A DNA stretch of 64,000 nt, from the NCBI GenBank assembly GCA_917880885.1, contig OU862910.1, positions 9,622,710 through 9,686,709 of the forward strand, written 5' to 3'. Shown piece after piece: positions 22,156 to 33,195 of the stretch (the stretch's first letter is position 1; the number at the start of each line of letters is the position of its first letter). Position numbers and translations under genes: made by a program. Below the pieces are notes generated by a model that was given only the letters and a program-made list of their open reading frames with translations, was not told the DNA's origin and searched no databases. The stretch comes from Limnephilus marmoratus. Lineage: Eukaryota; Arthropoda; Insecta; Trichoptera; Limnephilidae.

Positions 22156-22240
22156 TTTAGATTAGTAGTAGATATTTTGAGGGATTTTTTATATGGGATA
22201 TTTTATCGGGGGATATTTTATCGGGGATATTTTGTCGCGG

Positions 22241-23034
22241 AACCATCTGAAGAACCATTTTAATCCAAGGATGAAATCAGGTACGATAATAATTATTGTT
22301 TGGATTCACGAGGTTCTTAAAAATATGAAGAGTGTAATAAGTTTTTAAGATCCTCTGGGTTTTATGTAAAGTGTTTTCGTGACTGATGTTCGACCTCCCT
22401 AATACCAAGTGGCACGATAAAGCTTCGTTGGAAGACTTATCTTTAAATAAAAGCTGCCATACCTTCAAAAGATTTTCAAGTGAAATAATATTTATTTAAA
22501 TAATGCTTGAATAATTGCTGTAATGAACACGAATATCTATTGTTATTTCTATTATGGAAACTGTTCCTCTTTGAAATTCCTTGTTAATGTTTCAAGTAGG
22601 ATCAAATTTACCATTTGGACATCTTCAGAATAATAAATTTTAAATTTACTATAGATTCACTTAAATAAAGTGTAAACGAGTAAAACGTATATTTTATTAC
22701 TATAAACAAAATAACCCATTATACCCCATTGTTCCCAATATAAGTACCTTCCCAATTACAAATCTCAATCCTTTCATTAAAAATACTGCTCATTCACGAC
22801 GTTTAAATGAGAACAAAAAATATTTTTTGAAATTTAATTTGTGTAATGCTGTTAACTGGAATAACGAAACAGTCAATTCAATCGTACTCGCAATGATGTA
22901 TCAAAAAAATAATCCAAATATGTGAATACCAAAAAAATAAATTTACAGCCTTACAAAACCTACCTTAAAAAACGTCGTTAAAATTTTATTCCATTGATAA
23001 ACGACTGTGGATGTGAAAAATAAATTTAAAAATT
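22241..23034. other. No recognised gene or repeat
   Basis: AT-rich; no supported coding region. Confidence 0.4.
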
Positions 23035-23039
23035 GTAAA

Positions 23040-23095
23040 GGAGGGCTACGAGGGATACGGCATAACACCCCAAAAACAAATAACGAAAATAAAAA
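23040..23095 (+). repeat. Foldback-Z arm fragment
   Basis: Ends with CGGCATAACACCCCAAAAAC and AAATAACGAAA, preceded by a corrupted AGGAGGGCTACG. The core is missing. Confidence 0.65.
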
Positions 23096-23106
23096 AAATG
23101 GTTCTT

Positions 23107-23617
23107 TGTAGCGCGCCGTTTTTACGCTTGCCACTACACCATCTCTTTCCCCCGTACAGCGCCATCCTGCTCACCCACCCCTAAGCAAACCAGGATGCGC
23201 CGACGCCTTCTGCGCATCTCCCACCCTCGAGCCGCTACATAAACCACACCCCGCAACAAGGAATGGGCTATATAACAGGCTGCGCGCCCTAAATTAGTCA
23301 GTTCGTCTGCAGCTCGCTCTTGGCTAGTACGCTCTCTTAGTTGCGCTTCGTCCTCTGGCACGACCCTCTAAGGAGTATTCTACTACCATAAGTAAAGCAC
23401 CAACCAGACCCCCGACTGCTGCCTTAGTTGCGCTTCGTCCTATGGTACGACCCTCTAAGCAGAACCACAGTCAGCTTTTGTTGTTCCCAAAGCCTAACGG
23501 CAAGGTTCCCTCCGATCCCTTGCTCAGTTAATTAGTGAATTGATACATTGTGACTATTTTTACCATATTATGTGATCTGTGAACTTACTTTCTTAAATAA
23601 ATAACCTTTTACCAACA
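23107..23617 (+). mobile_element. Probable solo LTR
   Basis: A 511-bp GC-richer block starting TGTAGCGCGCC and ending ACCAACA (TG...CA form). Inside: TATA box GGCTATATAACAGG (about 23270), then GTCAGTTCGTC about 30 bases downstream as a possible initiator, an internal 40-bp direct repeat (CTTAGTTGCGCTTCGTCCT, 23336 and 23422), and AATAAA near the end (about 23594). No adjacent gag/pol. No target duplication was found, so the boundaries are provisional. Confidence 0.55.
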
Positions 23618-24296
23618 ATTGTGTTATATCTTTTAATTAATGACTTTGGAAGAGAACTGTCACTTCGCCTTTTTCTCGTTCAAACAATTAAAAATTATAA
23701 AAAAATCATAACAGTTGTTCCTTTACAGAAACTAAAAAAATATAACATTTTGGATTCATTTTTGCACAATTTCAACGTTAATTTCTTGAATTTGGTATTT
23801 ATTTATACACGCACAAGCCATTTATGTTATTAAAGAACATTACTTTCACAGAAGTTTTATTAGAATCAAGCGGATAAAAGAAATTATCCTAAAAAACCAA
23901 TATTTTTTTGTTAAAAAAAATATATTAATAACATGACAATATTAATGAAACTGACAATATTAATAAAACTGACAAAAATAATTAGTGCGCACAGTTGAAA
24001 CAAAAACACCGTTTAACGGTCGTTGAGTGTTTTTTTATTGGTAAGGCTGTTAATGTTTTACTCCTTTGCACATGTTGGGTATTTACAAAGATAACTTTAA
24101 ATTAAATTCAGGATCAAAGCCACAAATAAATCAATTGAAAAAAGTAATAGGTTTTATGTATTGTTATAAAAAAAACATTATACTTTTTTTTTTCATTTAT
24201 TACATGAAATAACACTGTTCGAATGTTGATCAAATCAGAATAAATAATCAGATACATTGCTTGAATCCGTGAAGATATAATTAAAACGTTTACTAA
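23618..24296. other. AT-rich non-coding stretch
   Basis: Short local repeats (ATTAATGAAACTGACAATAT and variant near 23940-23975). No gene. Confidence 0.4.
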
Positions 24297-24297
24297 A

Positions 24298-24510
24298 TTG
24301 AAATTAAAACAATTTTTTTAACTTATTTCCACATATTTATTTAACCAGTACCGGTTTCATCCTGTTATGGACATCTTCCTAAGATGTCCATAACAGGATG
24401 AAACCGGTACTGGTTAAATAAATATGTGGAAATAAGTTAAAAAAATTGTTTTAATTTCAATTTAATACAATATAATTCCACGAAGTATAACAGAACAATA
24501 AATAAACTCA
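24298..24510. mobile_element. Foldback-H locus 2 (near-perfect palindrome)
   Basis: Arms 24298-24373 and 24386-24463 are almost exact inverses: TTTAACCAGTACCGGTTTCA on the left. The centre is tiny, and the ribozyme-like core has lost its first segment (CTAAGATG instead of CTGAAGATG). Flank AATACAATATAATTCCACGA is shared with locus 4 at 35.4-35.6 kb. Confidence 0.8.
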
Positions 24511-25085
24511 TAAAACGTTTACTAATATCATTGGCCGTACGACTGATCACTGCCTACTGTTCACATACACGAGCTAAAATAATCACATTAGCGGCGCGCA
24601 TAGATTTTGCCAAGTTGATTTCAATACAAACACGTCGTCTGTCGTATTAATTTTCATCCTAATCGAATTTCTCCTTACTTGAAAGGGCGGAAAGTTGGCT
24701 GATCATATTTTGGATAATTAGCTAAAGTTGGCTTATGCCATGGGCTGCGAATAAGCGAGTTCAAAGTAATGTACCAGCTAACCATGTTAGCATGAAAATG
24801 TTTTATTGAATAATACGGTAAAATTACAGGACTTTCAAGGCGTTTCTATATTAACTACTGGAGCGACAGCGCAATTTAAAACTATTTCCTCCGATTACTC
24901 GAGATTTTTTGGTTATAATTTTGAATATTTTCTGCCCACATTAAAAAATCATGCCTCCGAATTTTAATATGGAGACATACAAAACTGATTACAGTTCTAT
25001 ATAGCCAAAGAATTCACCTATCTTTTGTAGATGATCACATATTCGTAGGATTTACATAAAAAAAACATTATAAATTCGTAAGTTT
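24511..25085. other. No recognised gene or repeat
   Basis: Nothing supported. Confidence 0.4.
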
Positions 25086-25089
25086 TTAT

Positions 25090-25790
25090 TTAATTAAATG
25101 AAATAAAACAAAAACTTTGTTTTTTAACCAAGATTTATTTAATTTTTAAAATACCGACCGATGCCTAAAATATTTTTGTGGGTGGATGGCGTTATCGCCC
25201 ACGTTGAGAACCTATGATGTAACCCAACCTTTTTTTGACCAGGACCAGACATTTATTTGTTCTCACAGGGACCACAAGGTACAATAATGATAAACTGTTC
25301 GCGTAATTAAACGCGTCCTTGCAATTACTGTCATTTTTCAATTCAATGTGCTCTTCTTGGACTTCTTCAGCTTCCTCTCCATCATTAACAACAAAAGGGT
25401 TACGAATCAGCTTTTGGATACTTTTTGATTCGGTTTTGTAGTAAATGAATAAATGTTTCGTGGACCACATTTTAGATCTCGCGGTCCACGGACCACTGGT
25501 AAAACAAAAGAAGTAAAACTGAGAACCACTGATTTAAAACAAAAATAAGTTAAGTAGCACATTATAGCCGTACTAGATATTTAATATACCTTTTGATTAC
25601 AAAAAGTAAGATGGCATCTTCAGGGTATAAAATTAAACTGTTTAATCAGTTTAATTTTATACCCTGAAGATGCTTGAGTAAAGCGAAACCGGTCGGTATT
25701 ATAAAATTTAAATAAATCGTGGTTAAAAAACCAAGTAATTGTTTTATTTCATTCAATATGTCAAACCACAAAGTGACTGCTTTCTATCAA
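25090..25790. mobile_element. Foldback-H locus 3
   Basis: Left arm (about 25090-25165) has TTTTTTAACCAAGATTTATT and ATACCGACCGATG; the right arm (25653-25760) has the inverse with ACCGGTCGGTATT. Between are about 490 bp of non-homologous sequence and a central palindrome around TTTAATCAGTTTAA (25616-25672). The right arm carries a complete hammerhead-like motif. Confidence 0.7.
25653..25708 (+). ncRNA. Hammerhead ribozyme-like motif, complete
   Basis: Helix I: ATACC (25659-25663) with GGTAT (25695-25699), continued by AATTTT (25653-25658) with AAAATT (25703-25708) across a 3-base bulge. Core CTGAAGA 25664-25670; extra T; helix II GCTT/AAGC around GAGTA; GAAA 25685-25688; ACCGGT 25688-25693; predicted cleavage after C25694, a GTC triplet. 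All helices differ in sequence from locus 1 yet still pair, which argues for conserved structure. Confidence 0.75.
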
Positions 25791-26250
25791 AATATTCTAT
25801 TTAATTACTTACAAATAAGGGAAAATTTGACAAAATTGGCGGCAAAGCAATCCGAGGTATTTTAAATAATACCATTTTGTGGCAAAAAGCGGTCCATTGG
25901 TTAAATCGTTTTAAATCAAATCACACCTTTGAAAATGAATTCCCATGATTTGTGAAATGTGTAGGTACAGTATCATGATTTTAACCAGCGGCGCGCAGCG
26001 GATCGTGGAGTTAAGTAAAGTAGTAAAATGAATAAGTTCCATCGCATATCGCAACTGGGAAGTTGGGTGGAGCCTAGAATGTCACGTGATACGCATCCGT
26101 TCCATTCCAATAGCACGGTAATAGACGAGGCAGAGCGTGTATCGCGTGATCTGTCACGACGTTCAGTAGTGTGATCAGTGGCAAGCGTTGTAGAAAAAAT
26201 GTTTGTTGTCAATTGAAAAAAAATTGCATCTACTTTTTTACTTCAAATAT
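25791..26250. other. No recognised gene or repeat
   Basis: Nothing supported. Confidence 0.4.
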
Positions 26251-26289
26251 GCTTAGAAATCCCCGGTTAAAATCCTTCGGGTACGTGCT

Positions 26290-27150
26290 GTTATACCCTG
26301 TGTACTGAGCCTTATGTCACTCGTAAGCTGAAGCAAAGAATGGACGGTTACCTCGAGAGTGTTTTCTCTTGCGGTAAAAATAATCTCGTTGAATTTAATG
26401 TTTCAAAGACCCAATCTTGTCTGATTACGTCTAAAAGGGATCGAAATGAAAATCTAGTCTCTTTCAACGGAAGCAATCTTCCGAACAGGCCCTCCATCGA
26501 AATGCTTGGTGTAACCCTAAGTGACCAGCTCAGGTACGGGGGCTCCATCGAAGCCAGAGTAAAGTTAGCCTCACAGAAACTGGGCGTACTGTACAGGGCC
26601 CGCAGATACTTTAATAGTACACAACTGCTAACACAGTACAAATCACAAGTGCGCCCCACGGTTGAATTTGGCAGCCACCTCTGGTCTGGAGCTCCAAAAT
26701 ACCTGAAAAATACCCTCGACTCTGTGCAGAAACGGGCGGTCCGTTTGATAGATTCTCCCATCTTAACAGACGGATTGCAATCTTTAGAGCACAGGAGTCG
26801 GGTGGAAATGCTATCCTTGTTCTACCGGTATTACAATGGAAGATGCTCCGAGGAACTAGCATCATTGATCCCTTCGGCACCGGTGCATTGTCGGGAAACA
26901 CGCCAAACGCGTGCCCAACATACACGGTTGACATTTGCCACATGAGAACGGGTAGTTTCTTCGACTCGTTCTTGTGTTCAACAGCTCGGCTGTGGAATGA
27001 TTTGCCGGCCTCTGTGTTTCCTCCTTCCTACAACATGAGTCTCTTCAAGACCAGTGTTCATTCCTTCCTCTCCTCAAAAAGACCCTCCACACAGCATCCC
27101 AGATGACATAGGCCCTGAGGGAAATTATTTTCTCCTGCGTAGAGTTAACG
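26290..27150 (+). pseudogene. LINE-B copy 2, RT C-terminal part and 3' UTR
   Basis: 5'-truncated non-LTR retrotransposon. The frame 26340-26945 covers the region after the polymerase active site: EFNVSKTQSCLITSKRD, IEMLGVTLSDQLRYG, KLGVLYRARRYF, VRPTVEFGSHLWSGAPKYL, DSVQKRAVRLID, all typical of the thumb and C-terminal domains in the jockey/CR1/R1 group. A frameshift near 26900 leads to the final TARLWNDLPASVFPPSYN region ending about 27106. The tail matches the LS family (ACCCTCCACACAGCATCCC, GGCCCTGAGGGAAATTATTT). This is the longest LINE-B copy here. Confidence 0.85.
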
Positions 27151-28436
27151 TAAAATAAAAAGCTGGAAAAATATACCTGTATGATACCTTACGATGAGTG
27201 CAAATTGACTTTTCTTCTTTTTTACCTTTTGTGAAAACGTTCGTTTTACATCATATTTATTTGGGGAATCAAGGTTATTTTTTGCTCTGTGCCTATCCCC
27301 GTGAGTCTAGCGTTAATACAAAATTAAGGGCTTGCCGCGCATGCGCATAATTATTCACTTTCACAGATTTTTCTCGGTGGAGCAGTGGTCTAAATATTTT
27401 ACCTTAAGTAGGAAGGTTGTCGATTCCACACAGCGCACAACTAAAGAAAATCGAACATTTCGTATACAAAAATAATGAACTCCTTTTAAAATTACACTTT
27501 TGTTTGGTGTTGACCAGATACTCGTATTTTTAGGTTATGACTGTGAATACTGCTTTACTTGTGCAAGCGAGCATGCAGTTTGCGATTCTTTATATTTTTT
27601 GTAGTTTGTAAATTTGTATCGTATCTTTATAGACAGATTCAACATTCTATTTATTGAGTAAAAAACAAACATACATTCACAATTTCGTTTTATCTTGTTA
27701 TTTTATCAATAAAACCTTATGGGAAAATGCGTAATATTATCGATATTTTTTTCTCGAATGAAATACTATTTTTTCGAGGATAAGAAAAGTTTTTTTATCA
27801 AGTTATCCCAAAATAAATAAATATACGCTACCAAAGATTTCACACAGAAATTGTAGAGGAAAACTAAAAAAAGCTCGAATCGGTGCTATTACTAAGCCAT
27901 TGAATTTCTCAAATCGAGAAACAAAGAAATCAATTCTCGGGAAAACGTACGCATTTCGTGCAAAAAATATCCCTGGATCCACCTTCACGATCAGGGTACA
28001 TAAATAAAGATTTATTTGTAATGAAATTTGTGTTTTTCTCCCATTACCGATGGTATAAAATATCACAGATTGTCCCCCACGGTACAAAAGGTGCAATACG
28101 CTATAGTGATATTTTGCAGAACTAGGTGACTTGTGGTTTTGATTTCTGTTTTATTTATTTTTTCTGTTATATTACAAATGTGTCTGTGAATTTTTTTTTA
28201 TAAATTTTTATTTTAGTAATTTGTACATTGAAGATTCCAAATTTATGATTAATTATAACATTACATAATGCTATATTATAGCATAGGTAGTTACTACATT
28301 TTACCCAGTTTGATATTTAAAGTTTCTGGTAGCGTGTTATAAAACTTCATCCCTTTGTACAGTAAACTATTCTATATAGCCTGATTTTCGTTGACGTCAT
28401 ATTACTTTTTTTTTAAGAAAGACAAATATTCCCGGT
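27151..28436. other. Mostly unassigned; weak tRNA-like patch
   Basis: No supported gene. Around 27375-27440 an A-box-like TGGAGCAGTGGTC and a B-box-like GGTTGTCGATTCCA have tRNA-like spacing, but no cloverleaf could be drawn by eye. Confidence 0.35.
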
Positions 28437-28469
28437 TTAACAAATAACCTGACAATCTGCCACACATCT

Positions 28470-28575
28470 GCCGTGATGGTGGACACTGTACCGCTGTCTG
28501 AAACGTTGGCTAAAGGAGGAGGTAGCGCAACATGGCATAACACCCCAAAAACAAATAACAAAAATAACAAAAAAA
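28470..28575 (+). mobile_element. Foldback-Z half, core mutated
   Basis: One arm only: GTGATGG (consensus CTGATGA, two changes), extra T, GGACA loop TGTCT, GAAACGTTGGCTAAAGG, then the conserved CATAACACCCCAAAAAC end. Core 28473-28506. Probably inactive. Confidence 0.65.
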
Positions 28576-28639
28576 CCTGACAATATTTGAAAATCTCCTA
28601 CTACCACCACAAGAAGCGGAAAATGTTGATTGTGTTGCA

Positions 28640-28730
28640 ATGGGAGATTTAGCTAGTCCAGGAATCAAACATGTGACGCCTGGGTGGAACCCAAATGCGA
28701 TGCCAACTCAGCCACTGACTATTATAAATA
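28640..28730 (-). other. tRNA-like SINE head remnant
   Basis: On the minus strand TGGCTGAGTTGG (A-box-like) and GTTTGATTCCTGG (B-box-like) are spaced as in a tRNA. No SINE body recognised after it. Confidence 0.35.
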
Positions 28731-28776
28731 ATTACTAATTACTCAGAAACATTTTACAAAATAATATTGAAAATGA

Positions 28777-29012
28777 ACCATTTATTGGATAATCAACACC
28801 TCTGCCATAGTTCACCCCAAGTTAATGGAATGAGGGTTGTCAAGGTCTTTGCGGTCGATGTGTCTGCCCACCTGCTGCGTGGAGGGCCGGATCGAGAGAG
28901 ATCGGTTGAGGTCTTTTGATCTCCAGCCAGAATTTCTCGACCCATCGACTAGCACCGCAATTGGAGGGATGGATTCATACGTCCGTCAATCCTGGACATA
29001 ATGACACCCCTC
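28777..29012 (+). mobile_element. LS copy, 3'-interrupted
   Basis: Starts AACCATTTATTGGATAATCA, keeps the long-form interior (AGGGCCGGATCGAGAGAG), and stops after ACACCCCTCATACC, where LINE-A sequence begins. The junction falls inside the LS body, so its tail was replaced or deleted. Confidence 0.7.
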
Positions 29013-29640
29013 ATACCTGTTAAAACAAATGTAAAATACCTCGGTGTAATTATAGATAGTAACATAAAATGGAAATTACAAATCAATACAACAGTAGAAC
29101 GGTTAAGAAAATTAATTTACATTTTTATTAGAATACGTAACATACTAAATATTGGATTATTAAGAACCATCTATTTTTCCCTAATTCAATCAGTATTACA
29201 ATATGGAATTGTTGGCTGGGGTGGTGCTTTCAAAACTTCTCTTTTGCCTTTAGGAATTATCCAAAGAATATTAATAAAAATAATTCTAAAAAAGCCATAC
29301 GATTACCCTACTATCAAATTATTTCAGGAATTCAAAGTCCTTTCACTTCATATTATTTATAAAAAAATTACGCTTTTACAAATACACAAAGATTGTCTCA
29401 ATAATGTTAACACTCTTTTTTTCGAACAGCAATAGAACAAATATCCTTGGTTCTCTGACTATACCGCGCTGTTACACCACCACAGCCCAACAATTCTACA
29501 AATATATTGGAGTTAAATGGTTTAACGAATTTTCTTTGAAATTAAGATTCGAAACAAATTACAAACAATTCAAAAAATCAATAAAAACTCTTTTTATATA
29601 ACTTATCAACATAACAATTCAAATATAACATTAGTTATCC
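29013..29640 (+). pseudogene. LINE-A copy 1, RT C-terminal fragment
   Basis: Encodes NVKYLGVIIDSNIKW, IYFSLIQSVLQYGIVGWGG and IIQRILIKIILKKP, the post-catalytic end of a jockey-like reverse transcriptase. The frame continues to 29435; a frameshift near 29430 leads to FYKYIGVKWFNEF, ending about 29601. The same region, interrupted by a DNA transposon, occurs at 53.8-58.1 kb. The polymerase core is absent, so not functional. Confidence 0.8.
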
Positions 29641-29805
29641 TTTTTCTCTCATTATTTTTTATCTCCTCCGCTTCAATCTGTTGTTTTTCTTATCTATTAT
29701 TTGTTTTGTACATATATATAAAAAAAAAATTATATATATGAACAAATATGATTTTTTCTTATTTTCTGTTAATTATCTATTTTTTGTTTTATATATTGAC
29801 AGAAT

Positions 29806-32153
29806 TCTGCGAAAAACACAAATTAGTGATAGCAAACACTTGTTTCCAACACCACCCAAGACAGCGATATACCTGGAAATCCCCTGGAGACAGACAAAGA
29901 CTGCAAATAGACTATATAATGGTTAGACATAGATTTAAAAACCAAATAAAAGACTGTAGAAGCTATTCCAGTCCAGATATAGATAGTGACCATAATATGG
30001 TAATGGCCAAAAGTATTCTAAAACTGAAAAAAATAAAAAAGAGAAAAAATTTCAAATGGGATACAAAAGTATTAAAGATAAAAGAGATCAGCGACAGTTT
30101 TAGGGAAAAAACGCAAGAATGCAACCTAATGGAAGAGGAGAATGTGAATGCGATCTGGAAAGTGATAAAGAAGAAGATCATAACTACGGCAGAGGAAACT
30201 ATAGGCAAGGAAAAACCCCAAGCAAGGAAGGAATGGATAACCGATGAGATCCTAAATATGATAAAAGATAGAAGAGAGCTCAAAAATGATAAAAGAACTG
30301 AATCACAAGAGAAATATAAAGTGCTGAGAAACAGAATAAATAGAGAGTCAAGAATAGCCAAAGAAACATTCTACCAGAATAAATGCGATGAGATAAACGA
30401 CGACCTCAAGAGAGGAAATATAGAAAGAGCTCACGCTGCGGTGAAAGACTTCTTTGGGATGAGAGTTGGAAAGGGTAATGCAATAGAAGGAGAAGACGGC
30501 AAAATACTTTTCGAAAATAACCAAATAGGAGAGAGATGGAAAAGATACCTCGAAATGCTGTACAATGGGAAGGGAAATAGTGACAACGAAACATTGATAG
30601 AAAGAGAAAATGAGGTAGACGCAGATGATTTGGGAGATCCCATCACTAGAGAAGAGTTTGATCTCGCACTGAAAAACCTCAAAAACGGGAAAGCACCCGG
30701 AATCGATGACGTTCCGGCTGAACTAATTAAACCAGCAGGAAAAGGAACTATAGATGCCCTGTTTAAAATGATACAGACAATGTATAAGACTGGAAAGATA
30801 CCAGAGGATTTCGAGAAATGCCTAATTATTACATTACCAAAGAAAGCAGGCACGACGAAATGTGAACAACACAGAACTCTTAGCCTAATATCTCATGCCT
30901 CAAAAATATTGACTAATATCATTCTAAAAAGAATCGAACCAAAAGTAGAGAACATCCTTTCCGGAGATCAGTATGGCTTTAGAAGAGGTGTAGGAACCAG
31001 AGAAGCAATATTGTCGCTACGAATACTACTTGAAAAAAGAATAAAAAGAAACCAAAACACATTCATCGCATTCATAGACCTGGAAAAGGCTTTCGATAAA
31101 GTAGAATGGAAAAGACTCTTCGAGATTCTGAAGAGAATTGATATCAAATATAGAGATAGACGAATAATCCAGGCGCTATACAAGAATGAGGCCGCTATAA
31201 TTAGATGTGACAATGATACAAAAGAAGCCAGTATAAGACAAGGGGTGAGACAGGGATGCTCTCTGTCACCTGTTCTTTTTAACGCTTATATACAAAGTGC
31301 GATTGACGACTTGAGAGAGAGAATGAGTCACAGAAAAGGTGTAAAGATACACGGGCAAAAGGTGGATATGATAAGGTTTGCTGACGATATTGCATTGGTT
31401 GCTGAAAGCGAAGAAGAACTGCAAGAGGCCTTAACAACCATGCAAAGCATTCTCCAAAATAACTATAACATGAAGATAAATAAAGACAAAACAAAGCTGC
31501 TGACTGTAGGCCGAACGCAACATCAGATGCGAATAGAGATGTCAGGAGTTCCACTAAAGAACGCCAAGGAGTTTGTCTATCTCGGGAGCAAAATAACATG
31601 GGACGGTCGGTCTAAGAGCGATGTCGACAGCCGTATACACCAGGCTAGGCTTGCTTTCAATAAAAGGTCGAAAATAATTGAATCAAATAATATAGACCTA
31701 AAGCTGAGAATACTCCTCATCAAGACCTATGTATGGAGTATCTTGATGTACGGCTGCGAAACATGGTGCCTATCCAAAAGAGATAAACGGAGACTAGAGG
31801 CTTTTGAGATGTGGTCCTATAGAAAACTATTAGGAATTTCCTGGAGAGACCACATTACAAATGAGGAGGTTCTCCAAAGAATCGAAGGAGGAAGGCACCT
31901 GCTCAGGACCTTGTCCGAAAGGCGTGCAAGATGGATCGGCCATGTAATACGACAAGAAGGCCTCTTGCATTCCATAATGGAGGGTATGACCGAGGGGACA
32001 AACTCTAGGGGACGCCCACGCCGAGAGTACCTGGAGGACCTGCTGGTGGACGTGCGCTGCTTATCATATGCAGACCTCAAAAGAGCCGCACAAGACAGGG
32101 AAGAATGGAAGAGGAAACTAAAGGAAATTGCTGCAAACCAATCCCAGGATTGA
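29806..32153 (+). CDS. RTE-like LINE: endonuclease remnant plus intact reverse transcriptase
   Basis: An uninterrupted frame runs from 29748 to 32153; homology begins near 29800, so the first 18 or so codons are flank. In order: the end of an APE-type endonuclease (RYTWKSPGDRQRLQIDYIMV, then SDHNMV near residue 81, including the catalytic His), a linker rich in charged residues, reverse transcriptase (KAPGIDDVPAELIK, AFIDLEKAFDKVEW, RQGVRQGCSLSPVLFNAYIQ, active site FADD at about residues 544-547), and the C-terminal part (YGCETWCLSKRDKRRLEAFE, RRARWIGHVIRQEG). Intact elements nick target DNA and reverse-transcribe their own RNA there. The N-terminal endonuclease half is missing, so this copy is 5'-truncated. 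An open frame of about 785 codons suggests a recent insertion. Clade (RTE) is inferred from the motif pattern. Confidence 0.85.
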
Positions 32154-32377
32154 AACCAGAGAGAGATATTTAAAAAAATATTATTTTTCGTTTTTCTAAA
32201 TTGTGTTTAACATGCGTTTATCCGCCCTTTTAACTCGAACTTTGCTCTTAAAAAGGGTGTAAAGCGTATTATTAAATGTATTTTAATAGAAAACTTTATT
32301 TAATGTATATAAACACGTAATTGATACTATTTTATTAAATAAAATAAAAAATAAAAAAATAAAAAAAATAAAAATAC
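32154..32377 (+). other. Probable 3' UTR of the RTE-like LINE
   Basis: About 220 bases between the stop codon and an AAATAAAATAAAAAATAAA-type A-rich run (32335-32365), which may be the element's tail. Confidence 0.5.
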
Positions 32378-32512
32378 CTATTTCGTTCCCAGAACTTCCC
32401 CTCCTTCATTTCCTTATATAAACCGTCATCACAACATCCATAAAGATGACATAAGCCCTGAGGGAAATTATTTCCCTCAGGGTCTCCTGTGTGGGAGCTA
32501 ACGTAAAAACAG
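32378..32512 (+). mobile_element. LS copy, 3' part
   Basis: TTCCCAGAACTTCCCCTCC to TGTGTGGGAGCTAACGT, with the tail hairpin CCCTGAGGGAAATTATTTCC. Truncated exactly at the A-rich end of the RTE element. Confidence 0.75.
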
Positions 32513-33079
32513 GTAGGAGCAAACAAAATCATACAAACAAGTGTGTCAATATTGGATAAAAACAGTTTGATAATGGTCTGGAACACCGAAACAGCTGTCA
32601 CAATAATAAAACCTTTATACTTGTAGAACGTCAATAAATGTGATTTACTTTAAAATGAAAACAAAAAACTGCAATTAAGAAGTACCTACTCGAAAATTAA
32701 TTTTTAAATAAAATTTTGTGTGCGGCTTCTCTCGCGTATTGCTAATCCCTGTCCTCTTCTGTTTGTGAAGCAGCTTGAATATTAAAAAAGAAGAGTAAGA
32801 ACACTTTCTTCGGCAAGGAAAGGCAATAACAAGACTGTAAATCACTCAGTAGTTCGTAGGTGACAAAATGCGCTCAGTCTCAAACTTTTTAACTATCATT
32901 TACGGCACGTGATTTGGGCACCTGACTGAAACAATAATTATTCGCGAATTTAATCTTACTTGGGAAAATTTAGGAAATCAGATTTGGTCTGAGGTATTTT
33001 TTTTGTTAAAACTTTACCCATTTTATTAAGGCCGATAAATTTTCAAACAACTTTATTTCAAGAGCTTTTTTCTCCCAGC
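32513..33079. other. No recognised gene or repeat
   Basis: Nothing supported. Confidence 0.4.
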
Positions 33080-33195
33080 CCTTCGTCTTGCACCGCAATG
33101 GGATGGATTCATACGCCCATCACTCCTGGACACTCTGAGCTTCAGCTTCCTACCCACTCCTCGTACCTTTTCCATCCCAACCTCCCTTTCCCCTA
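33080..33195 (+). mobile_element. LS fragment, internal
   Basis: GCACCGCAATGGGATGGATT through CTACCCACTCCTCGTACC to a TTCCATCCC block. Both ends missing; belongs to the long form. Confidence 0.6.

Larger units (their letters stand above)
21526..22240. mobile_element. Inverted-repeat element with GATATTTT iterations
   Basis: Ends CCGCGACAAAATATCCCCGA and, at the right, the inverse ending GGGGATATTTTGTCGCGG. Subterminal units GGGATATTTTATCGGGG recur three to four times at the right. TTGTCTTTACAGGAT occurs on both sides of an inserted Q element (21714-22018). No ORF. Confidence 0.7.

Noticed and set aside
26095..26180. Possible CRISPR or tandem-repeat array
   Set aside because: No regularly spaced direct repeats here or anywhere in the window, and the sequence is eukaryotic.
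29963..32080. Several minus-strand frames of 60-140 codons over the RTE-like LINE
   Set aside because: Antisense shadows of the real reverse transcriptase frame.
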